Assembly (NCBI RefSeq): GCF_902498805.1
Contig: NZ_LR701593.1
Span: 38,190-102,189, forward strand
From: Imperialibacter sp. EC-SDR9
GTDB taxonomy: Bacteria; Bacteroidota; Bacteroidia; Cytophagales; Cyclobacteriaceae
Reading direction: 5' to 3'
Length of the DNA: 64,000 nt
How positions within the stretch are numbered: position 1 is the first letter of the stretch; each line of letters opens with the position of its first letter. Both the position numbers and the translations under genes were made by a program. Positions 24,894-34,138 of this stretch are shown piece by piece. Under the pieces are notes generated by a model. The model saw only the letters and a program-made list of their open reading frames with translations, was not told the origin of the DNA and did not search any database.

Positions 24894-26009
24894 TTAATTA
24901 TTTGCTGGGATCTGCTCTGGTTCCTCATATCCCTTTGGGGCTCTTTTGTGCCAATAGGAAGCCAGTATAGAGCCCGTGATGTTCATGAGTGGGCCAAATA
25001 CCGCCGGTGCCAGTCCCATGGTGCCAATTTTCCCAAGCGTATTGGCTATGCCTGAGGCGAGACCTCCGTTCTGCATCCCCACTTCTATGGCTATTGTTCT
25101 TGAGTCCTGTTCGTTAAGCTTTAGCAGCTTTGCATAAAAATACCCAAGCGTATACCCAAATAAATTGTGAATAAGCACAAGCACCATCAATATTCCACCG
25201 ATATCGAGAAGGCTATCCCGGCCTGCCGCTGTAATAATCACAATGATGACCCCAATCGCCAGCATGGAAAGCAACGGCATTAATTTGTCCATCCATTTAG
25301 TTTTGTCACCCAACAATTTGTTAAAAAGCAGGCCAGCTCCTATCGGAAGAATGATCATCTTCACAATGCTCCACATCATCGCAAGCACCTCAATTTCGAT
25401 AAATTCACCAGCAAGCAACTTCATCATCAGTGGCGTAGTAAATGGTGCCAGCAGCGTTGCGATGGATGTAATGGTAATAGAAAGTGCCAGGTTGGCCTTC
25501 GCAAGGTAGGCCATCACATTGGACGCTACTCCGCTGGGTGAGCACCCAATGAGCACTATTCCGGCGGCAATTTCAGGAGGAAAGTTGCTGAGCTTGGCCA
25601 GCGTGAAGCCAATTAAAGGCATGATCAACAATTGCGCACTTACACCGACTACCACACCTTTCGGGGACTTAAAAATGGAACCGAAATCACCAAGACTCAT
25701 AGAAGTACCCATGCCAAACATGATAATCTGAATCAGTGGTATGATCAGGTTGGTGAGTTTGAAACCTTCTATTACCAGAAAATACTCTGGGTAATATAAG
25801 GCTATGGTTACACCGGCAAAGATCATAGTGGTAAACACATAGCCTCTCAGCTGCTCGTGGCCACTAAAGCCGAAAGCAAGCAATGTAAAAAACGCTATAA
25901 TGAGTGAGCCAGCCTGCGACAGCCCACCGGTGAATATGATAAAGAGTATCAGTAAAAGAAGAAGCAAAGTAGCCCCGAGGGCTGTTGAGTAGATGTTGAA
26001 TTTTTTCAA
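24894..26009 (-). CDS. Bile acid:sodium symporter family (BASS) transporter
   Basis: The protein has about nine or ten transmembrane helices over 371 residues. Family marks are FGMGTSMSLGDF (the F-x-MG-[ML] motif), GIVLIGCSPSGVASNVMAYLAKANLALS (the crossing-helix motif with Pro and Asn) and EVGMQNGGLASGIA in the second crossing helix. I chose TTG at 26009, because no ATG occurs near it and a longer open frame to 26186 would run inside the upstream lipoprotein gene. Characterised relatives move bile acids, pyruvate, ketopantoate and other organic acids with sodium. Its place before kdgK suggests KDG as substrate. Confidence 0.83.
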   Translation of the reverse strand: MKKFNIYSTALGATLLLLLLILFIIFTGGLSQAGSLIIAFFTLLAFGFSGHEQLRGYVFTTMIFAGVTIALYYPEYFLVIEGFKLTNLIIPLIQIIMFGMGTSMSLGDFGSIFKSPKGVVVGVSAQLLIMPLIGFTLAKLSNFPPEIAAGIVLIGCSPSGVASNVMAYLAKANLALSITITSIATLLAPFTTPLMMKLLAGEFIEIEVLAMMWSIVKMIILPIGAGLLFNKLLGDKTKWMDKLMPLLSMLAIGVIIVIITAAGRDSLLDIGGILMVLVLIHNLFGYTLGYFYAKLLKLNEQDSRTIAIEVGMQNGGLASGIANTLGKIGTMGLAPAVFGPLMNITGSILASYWHKRAPKGYEEPEQIPANN

Positions 26010-26058
26010 AACTTCGTGTTTAGGGTGAATTATTGATTTACCGTGGCGGCCTGGCCCG

Positions 26059-26538
26059 TCATAACTTAAAAGCCTGGCGCAAGACCAGGCGAAGATGGCC
26101 GTTAGGGTACAACTTGTAAAGCTGTGCGTTGCCAATGCGCACATCAACCGTGTCTCCGTTGTTGAGTCCCTTGGCCTGAAAGACATGCCTTACAATTGCC
26201 ATGTCTTCAGTAGTGGTTATTTTTTGGTTTTCTGTTTCAATAGACAGAAACCTAAATGGCCCCTTCACCACATCGTCAATGAAGGTTTGTTTGCTTTGAA
26301 CAGCACCACTCGAATGCCCGTAACTAAGCTCTGCTGCACATATGCTTATCAACGTCTTTCGGTCTCTGTTAAGCAGGGCCATGTTCAGGCTATCAACAGT
26401 CAGTTTCACCAGGTCAGCATTAATCTTCTGGCCAGGGGCGTCACCTGCTTCCCGTACAGCTGACTGACTGTTTTGCTCGCCGCAACTTAACAAAACGACA
26501 AGGAGAGTAAATATTAAACTGTATAAGGCTTTTTCCAT
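26059..26538 (-). CDS. NTF2-like (DUF4440-type) lipoprotein
   Basis: The 159-residue protein has a lipobox (VVLLSC, Cys19) and a Ser/Gln-rich linker. Its NTF2-like domain contains LVKLTVDSLNMALLNRDRKTLISICAAELSYGHSSGAVQSKQTFIDDV, and ends in RLVLRQAFKL. The SYGHSSG and KQTFID elements are common in Bacteroidota nuclear-transport-factor-2-family proteins found near sugar-acid catabolism genes. No catalytic function is established. It is 49 bases upstream of the transporter gene and 75 bases downstream of the DUF5916 gene, on the same strand. Confidence 0.75.
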   Translation of the reverse strand: MEKALYSLIFTLLVVLLSCGEQNSQSAVREAGDAPGQKINADLVKLTVDSLNMALLNRDRKTLISICAAELSYGHSSGAVQSKQTFIDDVVKGPFRFLSIETENQKITTTEDMAIVRHVFQAKGLNNGDTVDVRIGNAQLYKLYPNGHLRLVLRQAFKL

Positions 26539-26613
26539 TCTATAAGATGTTTTTGTGACTTATTAAAGAAGATGAAATGTGATACCAATGACAGCCTCCG
26601 TGCATAGTGCTTA

Positions 26614-28839
26614 TTATAAATTGAACATGTAATTGAGCTTAAGAAGAATGGCTCTGTTTCGGTTATTTTGAAGAAACGGCGACGTAGTATAGTTGTCGCT
26701 GTACACAAGAAAAATATCCGACATGGTACTGTAGCGCCACTGTAGCCTGCTGTTCACATTGAAATTCTCCCGCTGTGTATTGTATTGCAAGAAAGTCGTC
26801 CAAAATACCTTCGTGCTAAAATTGACTTCAGCTCGGGCGTTTACCAGCCTGAGGTTTGACTCCCCGTATGGATCAGGCAGTTTGAGATTGTTTTGTTCCC
26901 AGCCCACGGAAAAGGTACCCCAGGGCTGCCTCCTGTAGTTCAGCTGAAGCAAGTACCTCGTTAGGCTGCCATTGTAGTACTGCCCCACACCTACTTCAGT
27001 TTGCCAAGAGAATAATTTCCTGGCATCGGACTGGTAGGTGACGTTGAACCGTCCGTAGTCGAATGAGCCCGGCATCAGCGGAGCGGCATCGGTAAAGTCT
27101 GTAGGAAATCTTAGGTTGGTCTTAAGCAACTGAGGTTGTAGCTGGAGTTCGGCCGTGTTTTGGAATTTGATCTTATAGTCAATCCTGTTCTCCAGGTCGC
27201 TGATGGTGCCGTCCGGATAAAGATCGTTATAGGTTCTCAACTCTATGTCGTGCGCCACTATCTTGCTGCCCTTTGCCGGACGAAACACATAGCCGAACCT
27301 GCCATAAATTCGCTCCCAACCGAGATGAATCAGTGTATCTCTCACAGCATCGTAGTTTTCAAGTCGGGGGAAAAAGCCCATATCGGCGAAGTAGTCGGAC
27401 GATATGTTCCAGTAATTTATGCGTGCCTTCCATTTTCTTCCCGCATATTCAATACCCAGGTTCGTAAACGACCCATAACCAGCGTCAGGCTTCGCTGAAA
27501 GGTGATAAGCCGCAAAATAATTCCAGGTGCCAGAGTTGTTCAGGTAGTTAAACTCCAATCCGGTATTTCTCCCATAATTATTCGCATGCCAACCATCCTC
27601 TTGTGTGTAAGCCTGGCGATTTGTAACGTAGCCTCTCAAAACTGAGCGACTCCAAATTCTCTGATTAAAAACGGCTATGGAATAGTTTTGTCCTGGCAAG
27701 GTATCATTTGATTTGGTTTGAAGATGCAACAGACCAATCCTGGTGTTGGGAGTCACATTTCCACTCATTCGGGCTCCGTAGTTAATTGCAACCGGTCTGT
27801 TGTCCATGTCGAGTCCCATTCGTCTGGTAAAAATGGGCTTGGCGTCGTTGGGGCCAAACTCGGTAAAGAGGTCATTGTTTTCGAGAAAAAAACCACGTTT
27901 TTCAGGAAACCTGAGATTGAATCTTGTAAGGTTCGTTTGCTGCACATCCACATCAACTGTCGAAAAATCGGGATTAACCGTAAGGTCCAGGTTGAGTGAA
28001 GAAGTGAGTGCAATTTTCGCATCTCCTCCCACACGCACGCTCGTCTCAGAGCGAGGCGATTCGGCCTCGTTATCTCTTGTTACGCCGCCTGTAACATAGG
28101 GCAGCACGGAGATATTGGTGCCATTTTTTGTCGGGGCAATGTCCCATTTCAGATCACCAGTGTACCCCAGATCATAAAGTTCAAAATTAACAGGCAACGG
28201 AGTCCAGCTATACTTTTGATTCCTCGACATATCATTGCGAAAGAAATTGACGCCCCAGGTACTGTTTTGGCTGTTGAACCGCAGGGTTTTGAATGGGATC
28301 GCCATCTCAACAACATACCTGTCCGGGTGGCGGGTAACGGCAGAGTACCACCGGTTGTCCCAGCTAAAAGTCATCCTGTCGGGTTGGGTAGCATTGGGCC
28401 CAAGCAGCTCTTCCGTCTGCACATTGTAGGGACTCACACCAAAAAGAAAGCCATTGGTATTGCTATTTACCGGGTCGATAATTATTCCAAAGGCATCACT
28501 GGTGAAAAGTCCGTTGTCTCTCTTTAAAGTTTGAACAACATAATCCTCCACATCATAGCAAATAGCAGCGATGTATAAGTTATCGGCATCATAAGTCATT
28601 CTAACTTCAGTGCGGACATCCGTCTTTATGTTATCCTTGGGGTATTGCTGCCAGAAATCACTCGCAACGTTTGGCGTAGACCATGAGTCCTCATCTAGCA
28701 TACCATCAACTTTAATCGGATCATTATTCCTTTTTATCCGCAGTTGATAGCTTGACAAATCACCCTGTAACTGCCTCGCCGACAATGGGGAGATTGAAAT
28801 AATGGCAACAACGAATAGAAAAAGGGTCAGGTATCTCAT
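26614..28839 (-). CDS. DUF5916 outer-membrane protein with CBM9-like N-terminal domain
   Basis: The 741-residue protein has a signal peptide ending near SARQ. Its N-terminal carbohydrate-binding family 9-like domain (about 30-220) shows KVDGMLDEDSW and DADNLYIAAICYD. The long DUF5916 region (about 240-741) is beta-strand rich, with alternating aromatic residues (SYSWTPLPVNFELYDLGYTGDLKWD; RWRYSTMSDIFLVYSDNY; ILLKLNYMFNL) typical of an outer-membrane barrel. The function is not established. The CBM9-like part suggests glycan or oligosaccharide contact in the periplasm. It sits between the ceramidase-like and NTF2-like genes and is probably co-transcribed. Confidence 0.87.
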   Translation of the reverse strand: MRYLTLFLFVVAIISISPLSARQLQGDLSSYQLRIKRNNDPIKVDGMLDEDSWSTPNVASDFWQQYPKDNIKTDVRTEVRMTYDADNLYIAAICYDVEDYVVQTLKRDNGLFTSDAFGIIIDPVNSNTNGFLFGVSPYNVQTEELLGPNATQPDRMTFSWDNRWYSAVTRHPDRYVVEMAIPFKTLRFNSQNSTWGVNFFRNDMSRNQKYSWTPLPVNFELYDLGYTGDLKWDIAPTKNGTNISVLPYVTGGVTRDNEAESPRSETSVRVGGDAKIALTSSLNLDLTVNPDFSTVDVDVQQTNLTRFNLRFPEKRGFFLENNDLFTEFGPNDAKPIFTRRMGLDMDNRPVAINYGARMSGNVTPNTRIGLLHLQTKSNDTLPGQNYSIAVFNQRIWSRSVLRGYVTNRQAYTQEDGWHANNYGRNTGLEFNYLNNSGTWNYFAAYHLSAKPDAGYGSFTNLGIEYAGRKWKARINYWNISSDYFADMGFFPRLENYDAVRDTLIHLGWERIYGRFGYVFRPAKGSKIVAHDIELRTYNDLYPDGTISDLENRIDYKIKFQNTAELQLQPQLLKTNLRFPTDFTDAAPLMPGSFDYGRFNVTYQSDARKLFSWQTEVGVGQYYNGSLTRYLLQLNYRRQPWGTFSVGWEQNNLKLPDPYGESNLRLVNARAEVNFSTKVFWTTFLQYNTQRENFNVNSRLQWRYSTMSDIFLVYSDNYTTSPFLQNNRNRAILLKLNYMFNL

Positions 28840-28954
28840 TTCTCAATGATTTCTATATTTTTTGTGAATGAATAGAGCATAGAACCCCTTGGCTCTGCCT
28901 TTTGGCTAAGCCCCCTACGCCCTATTCAAGAAATGAAGTCGCTACGGTAAGATG

Positions 28955-30304
28955 CTAGTTGGCTTTTTGGTTGAGCGCAATGTATTCGTCCATTAGCTGA
29001 ACAAATGCATCTATGATGGCAGGCTCAGCACAGCCTGGCTTCAAACTATTGCCAAGGGCCTTTTCCGACGGCATCAGGTAAGCTGCATCGGTAGGTATAT
29101 ATCCAACAGCATTTGCCATTACTGTCACCATCATCGTCCTGTCAAATCGTGAGGTTTCCTTCAGGTGCATCCCAATTTCGGTAAACACTTCAGCAGCTAC
29201 TCCGGCCAGTGCGATATCGTTGATCATCAACAAGTGTAATGGAATAGTTACCGGGTCTCCATCAACCATTTCGACCTTAGTTGGTGCGAGGTACCCACCT
29301 CTTGGCTCTTCAGGGTTTCTTGGATATTTCCTTTCCTGCCCTTCACAGGTTACTGAGGTTTTTTTACTCCAGATTTGCACTGTTTGATCAGTATTTTTAA
29401 TCGATTTAACGAGTCGAACAATCTCTTCTCCCAGTCTCCTGGCCTGCACATCAAGTATGGCATATCCCCCAATACCTTCGTCCTGTGTGTCTGGATGATC
29501 CTGGTTGTAGGTCGACATAAACATAGGGTTTTGATCCCCAGCTGCACCACTTGTCCAAACTGTCACAGCGTTTTTGAAGTGCCTGTCAACATATTTAGCA
29601 GTTGCCCCCGGCAGGTCGGCCGAGATCTCTGGAAGTCCATCCTTAGTTGTAGCCCGATACATCACCACTGCATGCACAGCGTAGTTGGCATAAATGGCAA
29701 TTGGTTCGCCCGAAAGCGTAGTAAATGAAACAACAGCCACCGTCTTGTCGGAAGGACCGTCCGGGTTATAGCCCATGTGGTAGCCTTCACCAATTTTCTC
29801 GTCCCGGTTGGTATTGATATAGGCTTTACCTTTTGCAAATCCCACTTTAGCAGGCTGTATATTAGCATTGGCTGCATTAATAGATTTTATCGTGGCATTC
29901 TTAATGATGTTGTAGTACTCATCAGCATAATCATTTGCTGGCAGTTGTATGGTGTTATGATCATGTGTAGCCGCTATGAACAAATCCTCTTGCGGAATCT
30001 TTGTGCCAGATGCCACTTCCTGAATAAAGCGGGCGCCGCCGGGCACTTTGCTTATGTCCATAGACACCAACGCCACTTTTTTGAATCCATTATCTATTAC
30101 AATGGAGCGAACAAGCAGCGAATCGTGAATGCCACTAAACCTCCGAAACTGATCGGCAGAAGCGGTGAAAATGCTTGCTGGCGGGTTCATTATTTCTCTG
30201 GCCGCACCTACCTTCAGTGCACCCGACGGTATTCCCTGTCCTCTTACCACACCAACTGCCGCTGACAGCAGTATAATTAGCATAACTATTTTTGATGTTT
30301 TCAT
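28955..30304 (-). CDS. Neutral/alkaline ceramidase-like exported hydrolase
   Basis: The 449-residue protein has a signal peptide (MLIILLSAAVGVVRGQ) and a domain related to the N-terminal part of neutral/alkaline non-lysosomal ceramidases. It shows LKVGAAREIMNPPA at the start, KKVALVSMDISKVPGGARFIQEV and the metal-binding type AATHDHNTIQLP, followed by WTSGAAGDQNP. In true ceramidases these residues bind zinc and cleave the amide of ceramide. Bacteroidota carry many shorter homologues of unknown substrate; this one lacks the C-terminal Ig-like domain. It starts the second minus-strand set of the carbohydrate region. Confidence 0.78.
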   Translation of the reverse strand: MKTSKIVMLIILLSAAVGVVRGQGIPSGALKVGAAREIMNPPASIFTASADQFRRFSGIHDSLLVRSIVIDNGFKKVALVSMDISKVPGGARFIQEVASGTKIPQEDLFIAATHDHNTIQLPANDYADEYYNIIKNATIKSINAANANIQPAKVGFAKGKAYINTNRDEKIGEGYHMGYNPDGPSDKTVAVVSFTTLSGEPIAIYANYAVHAVVMYRATTKDGLPEISADLPGATAKYVDRHFKNAVTVWTSGAAGDQNPMFMSTYNQDHPDTQDEGIGGYAILDVQARRLGEEIVRLVKSIKNTDQTVQIWSKKTSVTCEGQERKYPRNPEEPRGGYLAPTKVEMVDGDPVTIPLHLLMINDIALAGVAAEVFTEIGMHLKETSRFDRTMMVTVMANAVGYIPTDAAYLMPSEKALGNSLKPGCAEPAIIDAFVQLMDEYIALNQKAN

Positions 30305-30461
30305 TTCTCTTGATGATCTGATTTGTTCAATAAAGCTTTCCTATTTTTTCCTTGATTACATACAGCTGACCATGGATCGGCTATGATTATTTTAAATATT
30401 GCACTTAACGGTTTGTTGCCTCAAAGACATGTTCCTCCCCCGTCGTTATTTAAAAAGCTTG

Positions 30462-30487
30462 AAAAAAGTGCGCCAAGGCTGGCGCAC
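30462..30487 (-). terminator. Terminator of the Sus/PQQ/dehydratase operon
   Basis: An 8-bp stem, GTGCGCCA (30468-30475) and TGGCGCAC (30480-30487), with an AGGC loop, is followed on the minus strand by six U residues (A tract at 30462-30467). It lies just after the dehydratase-like gene stop at 30545. Confidence 0.87.
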
Positions 30488-30544
30488 CTTTCCACCTACT
30501 TAAACAATGTATAAAACCTACAAAATCAATGTCTTATGTGAGCC

Positions 30545-31888
30545 CTACGGCCTTATGATGGTACCGTCAGCGTTTCGTATCTGATTATAGCCCCTTAGCC
30601 TGATAGGATATTTAGCAGCCAGCTTCTCATCAATGTCCACCCCGATACCCGGCTTGTCGTTCAGGTGCATATAACCATTTGTGGTCGTCGGAGATCCGGG
30701 GAACACTTCCTGTTCTGCCTCTGGAAATATCCGGCCTTCCTGAACGCCAAAGTTCCAGATGGCCATGTCCACATGCGCATGGGCTGCATGACCAACTGGT
30801 GACACATCGCCAGGGCCGTGCCAGGCGGTACGAACACCGAAGAATTCACCCAATCTGGCGATTTTCATGGCAGGAGTAATACCGCCGATCTGCGACACGT
30901 GGCACCTGATATAATCAAAATAGCGATTGGCGATAGGATCCAGAAATTCGTTGATATTATTAAAGAGCTCTCCCATTGAGATAGGCACATTGGTGCTTTC
31001 TCTGAGCTGTGGCCACCAGCCCTGGTTTTCGGGAGACAAAGGATCCTCCATGAAGAAGGGCCTGTATTGCTCCACCGAGTTGATGAGTTGAATCGCCTCC
31101 ATGGGCTGGATCTTCTCATGAATGTCATGCATGAGATCAATCTCGTCACCACATTGCTTTCTTACTGTGTCAAAAAGCTCTATTACCGATTTGATGTATT
31201 TCTGAGGATGGAAGTAGCGATCTCCCGCATAGCCATATCCCGCCTTTTTAAAGTCTGGAACGTAAGAATCGTCAGTCAATGATGGAGAGCTCATTCGAAC
31301 GTACTGATAGCCCTCTTCCTTAAAACGATTGACGTTATCGGCCACTTCCTGAATGGATCCCCCCGTGCGGGCATAAACTGGAATGGCAAAGCGTGACTTA
31401 CCGCCGAGCAGCTGATATACAGGCATACCTGCTCTTTTCCCTTTGATGTCCCAAAGTGCCTGATCAAGGCCGCTCAACACGTTGTTCAGCACCGGGCCAT
31501 TGCGCCAATAGGAGTCGATGTAGAACGAGTTCCACATGTCCTCTATATTATCTACATCCTTACCCTTGCAAAACGGGGCGAGGTAGTCATTAATGGCAGT
31601 AACCACCACTGACGCACGCTGTGTGAATGTGGAGCAGCCCAAACCATATAACCCGGGTTCGCTAGTCTCAACTTTAACCACAATGAGATTGGCGTTGCTT
31701 GGCGAGGTAGCAATCGCCTTTACGTTCTTGATCGTGACTGGTGCGGTGCCCTTTGCGTACGCTGGCGTTTCTTTGTCTTTCGCATTGGCGCTGCTAAAAC
31801 CAAAGAGCCCAAGGGTACCGGCTGCCGATCCAATTCCCAACGTCCGGAGGACATTTCTACGGCTTTCTATATTTTCATTTTTTTTCAT
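30545..31888 (-). CDS. Tat-exported mannonate/gluconate dehydratase-like enzyme (enolase superfamily, RspA/ManD type)
   Basis: The 447-residue protein begins with a twin-arginine leader (ESRRNVLRTLGIGSAAG). The enolase superfamily fold follows. The metal ligands Asp256, Glu282 and Glu308 are 26 residues apart each, exactly the spacing of ManD (210, 236, 262), and His258 in HDIH matches the ManD catalytic His212. GITPAMKIARLGEFFGVRTAWHGPGDVSPV and NFGVQEG are also RspA/ManD-like. ManD-type enzymes dehydrate D-mannonate or D-gluconate to 2-keto-3-deoxygluconate; here the leader puts the reaction in the periplasm. It is the last gene of the operon, 55 bases after the PQQ dehydrogenase gene. Confidence 0.88.
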   Translation of the reverse strand: MKKNENIESRRNVLRTLGIGSAAGTLGLFGFSSANAKDKETPAYAKGTAPVTIKNVKAIATSPSNANLIVVKVETSEPGLYGLGCSTFTQRASVVVTAINDYLAPFCKGKDVDNIEDMWNSFYIDSYWRNGPVLNNVLSGLDQALWDIKGKRAGMPVYQLLGGKSRFAIPVYARTGGSIQEVADNVNRFKEEGYQYVRMSSPSLTDDSYVPDFKKAGYGYAGDRYFHPQKYIKSVIELFDTVRKQCGDEIDLMHDIHEKIQPMEAIQLINSVEQYRPFFMEDPLSPENQGWWPQLRESTNVPISMGELFNNINEFLDPIANRYFDYIRCHVSQIGGITPAMKIARLGEFFGVRTAWHGPGDVSPVGHAAHAHVDMAIWNFGVQEGRIFPEAEQEVFPGSPTTTNGYMHLNDKPGIGVDIDEKLAAKYPIRLRGYNQIRNADGTIIRP

Positions 31889-31943
31889 GGTATTAGTGTT
31901 TAAGTGTATGTTCTGGTCTTATTTTAAGTCAACTAGATTGTGA

Positions 31944-34124
31944 TCAATCGGGAAGTTTGAAGGCCACATAGTAGTCACCGGCTTTTTGCCCTCTTGCTCC
32001 ACCTGCGGCAATGGCCACATACTGCTTGCCATCCACTTCATAAATAGCTGGTGTAGCAAAACCCGCAGCTGGCAGTTGATATTCCCACACCACTTTCCCC
32101 GTGTTTTTATCAAAGGCTCTGATTCTTTCGTCTTTGGTACCAGCGATAAAGACGAGGCCTCCGGCAGTGACCACCGGGCCGCCGTAGCTTTCTGTGCCGG
32201 TTATTGAAATACCCTTCTCTGTCAACTCCGGAAATTCTCCCAGAGGAACCGTCCACAGGTAGTCCCCTGTATTGAGGTCAATGGCGTTAAGCGTCCCCCA
32301 CGGAGGCTTGATTCCGGGATAACCCTGCTCATCAAAAAGCTTCGTCCAGGCCTTTTTGACGTAGGCCGGCTGAAAGCCAAACGCATTCTGTGTCAATGAT
32401 GGCTGTGGCTCGCTTCGCTCGTCTGCTGTGCCATCTCCCTGCGTTTTTGTTTCTTCCAGCAAGTAGCTGACAATTGTCTTCCGATCCCTTTCTGCCAGGT
32501 GTTGGAAAGACGGCATTCTACCTATGCCGCCCCCAAGGATGTTTAGTAGCTGAGTGCTATTGTATTGATTCTTAACATTGCTTATGTCGGGAAAATCGGT
32601 TCCATTACCCTTCTTGTCCTTGCCATGGCATGCTGCACAATTGAGCGAAAACAGTTGCTCACCTGACAATACCTCATCACCAGCGTCCCCTTGCTGGATA
32701 TTTTCAGTCATCTCAAGAATCCACGGGTTGTCGTTGGCATTTTGGTATAATATTCCGTCGGGGTCGATTGCATTTCCACCCCACTCTGCTCCGCCACTAT
32801 AGCCGAACAATAGCGTTCCTTCTTTGCTTGGAGGAGCGAACTTATTATCCGTTTTATATCTCTCATATATTTGCCTGGTATAGGCTTCTGCTTCGGGCGA
32901 AATGTCGGAAATATCATCCTCGGTATACACCTGCCTTGAGAATGGAGCTGGCTTCAATGGAAACTTTTGGGTGGGCCATGGTGACTCCCCGGGTAAGCCA
33001 TTGGTTGGCACCGGTCTTTCCTCTACCGGAAATACCGACTCCCCTGTTTTGCTATTGAGCACATACACCATCCCATCTTTCGTCGCCTGAACAACCACCT
33101 CAAGCTTTCGCCCGTTGTGCTCAATGGTAGCAAGATTTGGTTGCAGTGGATGATCTCTGTCCCAGAGGTCGTGGCTGATGGTTTGGTAGTACCAAACGAG
33201 GCTGCCGTCGCTCGCATTCAAAGCCACTATACTGTTGGCAAAGAGATTTTGTCCTGCTCTGCTTCCACCATAGAAGTCCGCTGCAGGCGAACCAGTACCA
33301 AAAAACACCACTCCATTTTTCTCATCCAGGATCATTCCAGACCAGGTGTTTGCGCCACCAACTTCCTTGTAGGCACCCTCAGGCCATGTTTCGTAACCAA
33401 CCTCTCCGGGATGTGGAATGGTGTGAAACACCCATTCCAGCTCTCCGGTGACAACATTGAATGCCCGCACGTGGCCAGGAGCACCATCGCCGGCTTCAGA
33501 CACAGCTGAGCCGATCACAAGCGTATTTTTGTAAATCACACCTGGTGAAGTAGCCCTTACTCGTGTTTTTGTGATATCGGCGTCGATACCGTCCGAAAGC
33601 CCCTGCCTAAGATCAACCACCCCGTCGTTTCCAAAACCAGGAATCAGTTTACCAGTGGCAGCGTTTACCGCATACAGATTTGATTCGACGGTATACAAAA
33701 TGCGCTTGTCGTTTCCATTCTCCCAGTACATGACACCACGGTTGCGAAAGCCCTCTTCAGGTGGCGAAAACTTCCAAAGCTCTTCCCCGGTTGCCGCATT
33801 GACAGCAAATAGCTGGAGAAGCGGCGTTGTCGCATACAGCACACCATCGATCACAATCGGCTGACACTGGATTTCCCGTACTCTGGCGCTGCTCCCCGGC
33901 TCTTGTGGTTCTCTCGCTTTGTACATCCACGCCACTTCAAGTTGGCTTACATTCTCAATAGTAATTTGATCGAGCGGTGAATACCTGTTTCCGGCATTAT
34001 TACCCCCGTAAACAGGCCAGTTCACACCTGTATCAAACCTTGAGACTGTTTTATCTGACTCGCTCTGCTGGCAACCAGATACAAATGCCAACAGTATGGC
34101 AAGACTTTTAAGTCTAAATTTCAT
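31944..34124 (-). CDS. PQQ-dependent sugar/alcohol dehydrogenase lipoprotein with inserted cytochrome c domain
   Basis: The 726-residue protein starts at ATG 34124 (34133 is an alternative); both give a leader ending in FVSGC, a lipobox. An eight-bladed quinoprotein propeller is recognisable from repeated WxxP/AxTGExxW and DLNTGDYLWTVPLGE strands, with GGANTWSG and HDLWDRDHPLQPNLA near the active site. A class I cytochrome c domain is inserted around residues 480-570, with heme motif Cys496-AA-Cys499-His500 and a later Met ligand (GRMPSFQHL). The enzyme oxidises sugars or alcohols in the periplasm and passes electrons through heme to the respiratory chain. Glucose-type substrates are likely given the neighbouring mutarotase-like and dehydratase genes. 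No PQQ synthesis genes are in the window. Confidence 0.88.
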   Translation of the reverse strand: MKFRLKSLAILLAFVSGCQQSESDKTVSRFDTGVNWPVYGGNNAGNRYSPLDQITIENVSQLEVAWMYKAREPQEPGSSARVREIQCQPIVIDGVLYATTPLLQLFAVNAATGEELWKFSPPEEGFRNRGVMYWENGNDKRILYTVESNLYAVNAATGKLIPGFGNDGVVDLRQGLSDGIDADITKTRVRATSPGVIYKNTLVIGSAVSEAGDGAPGHVRAFNVVTGELEWVFHTIPHPGEVGYETWPEGAYKEVGGANTWSGMILDEKNGVVFFGTGSPAADFYGGSRAGQNLFANSIVALNASDGSLVWYYQTISHDLWDRDHPLQPNLATIEHNGRKLEVVVQATKDGMVYVLNSKTGESVFPVEERPVPTNGLPGESPWPTQKFPLKPAPFSRQVYTEDDISDISPEAEAYTRQIYERYKTDNKFAPPSKEGTLLFGYSGGAEWGGNAIDPDGILYQNANDNPWILEMTENIQQGDAGDEVLSGEQLFSLNCAACHGKDKKGNGTDFPDISNVKNQYNSTQLLNILGGGIGRMPSFQHLAERDRKTIVSYLLEETKTQGDGTADERSEPQPSLTQNAFGFQPAYVKKAWTKLFDEQGYPGIKPPWGTLNAIDLNTGDYLWTVPLGEFPELTEKGISITGTESYGGPVVTAGGLVFIAGTKDERIRAFDKNTGKVVWEYQLPAAGFATPAIYEVDGKQYVAIAAGGARGQKAGDYYVAFKLPD

Positions 34125-34138
34125 CTTTAGCATGTCAA

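Noticed and set aside
26010..26186. An N-terminal extension of the BASS transporter
   Set aside because: It would run inside the upstream NTF2-like lipoprotein gene, and its sequence is unlike transporter termini; the first helix starts after 26009.
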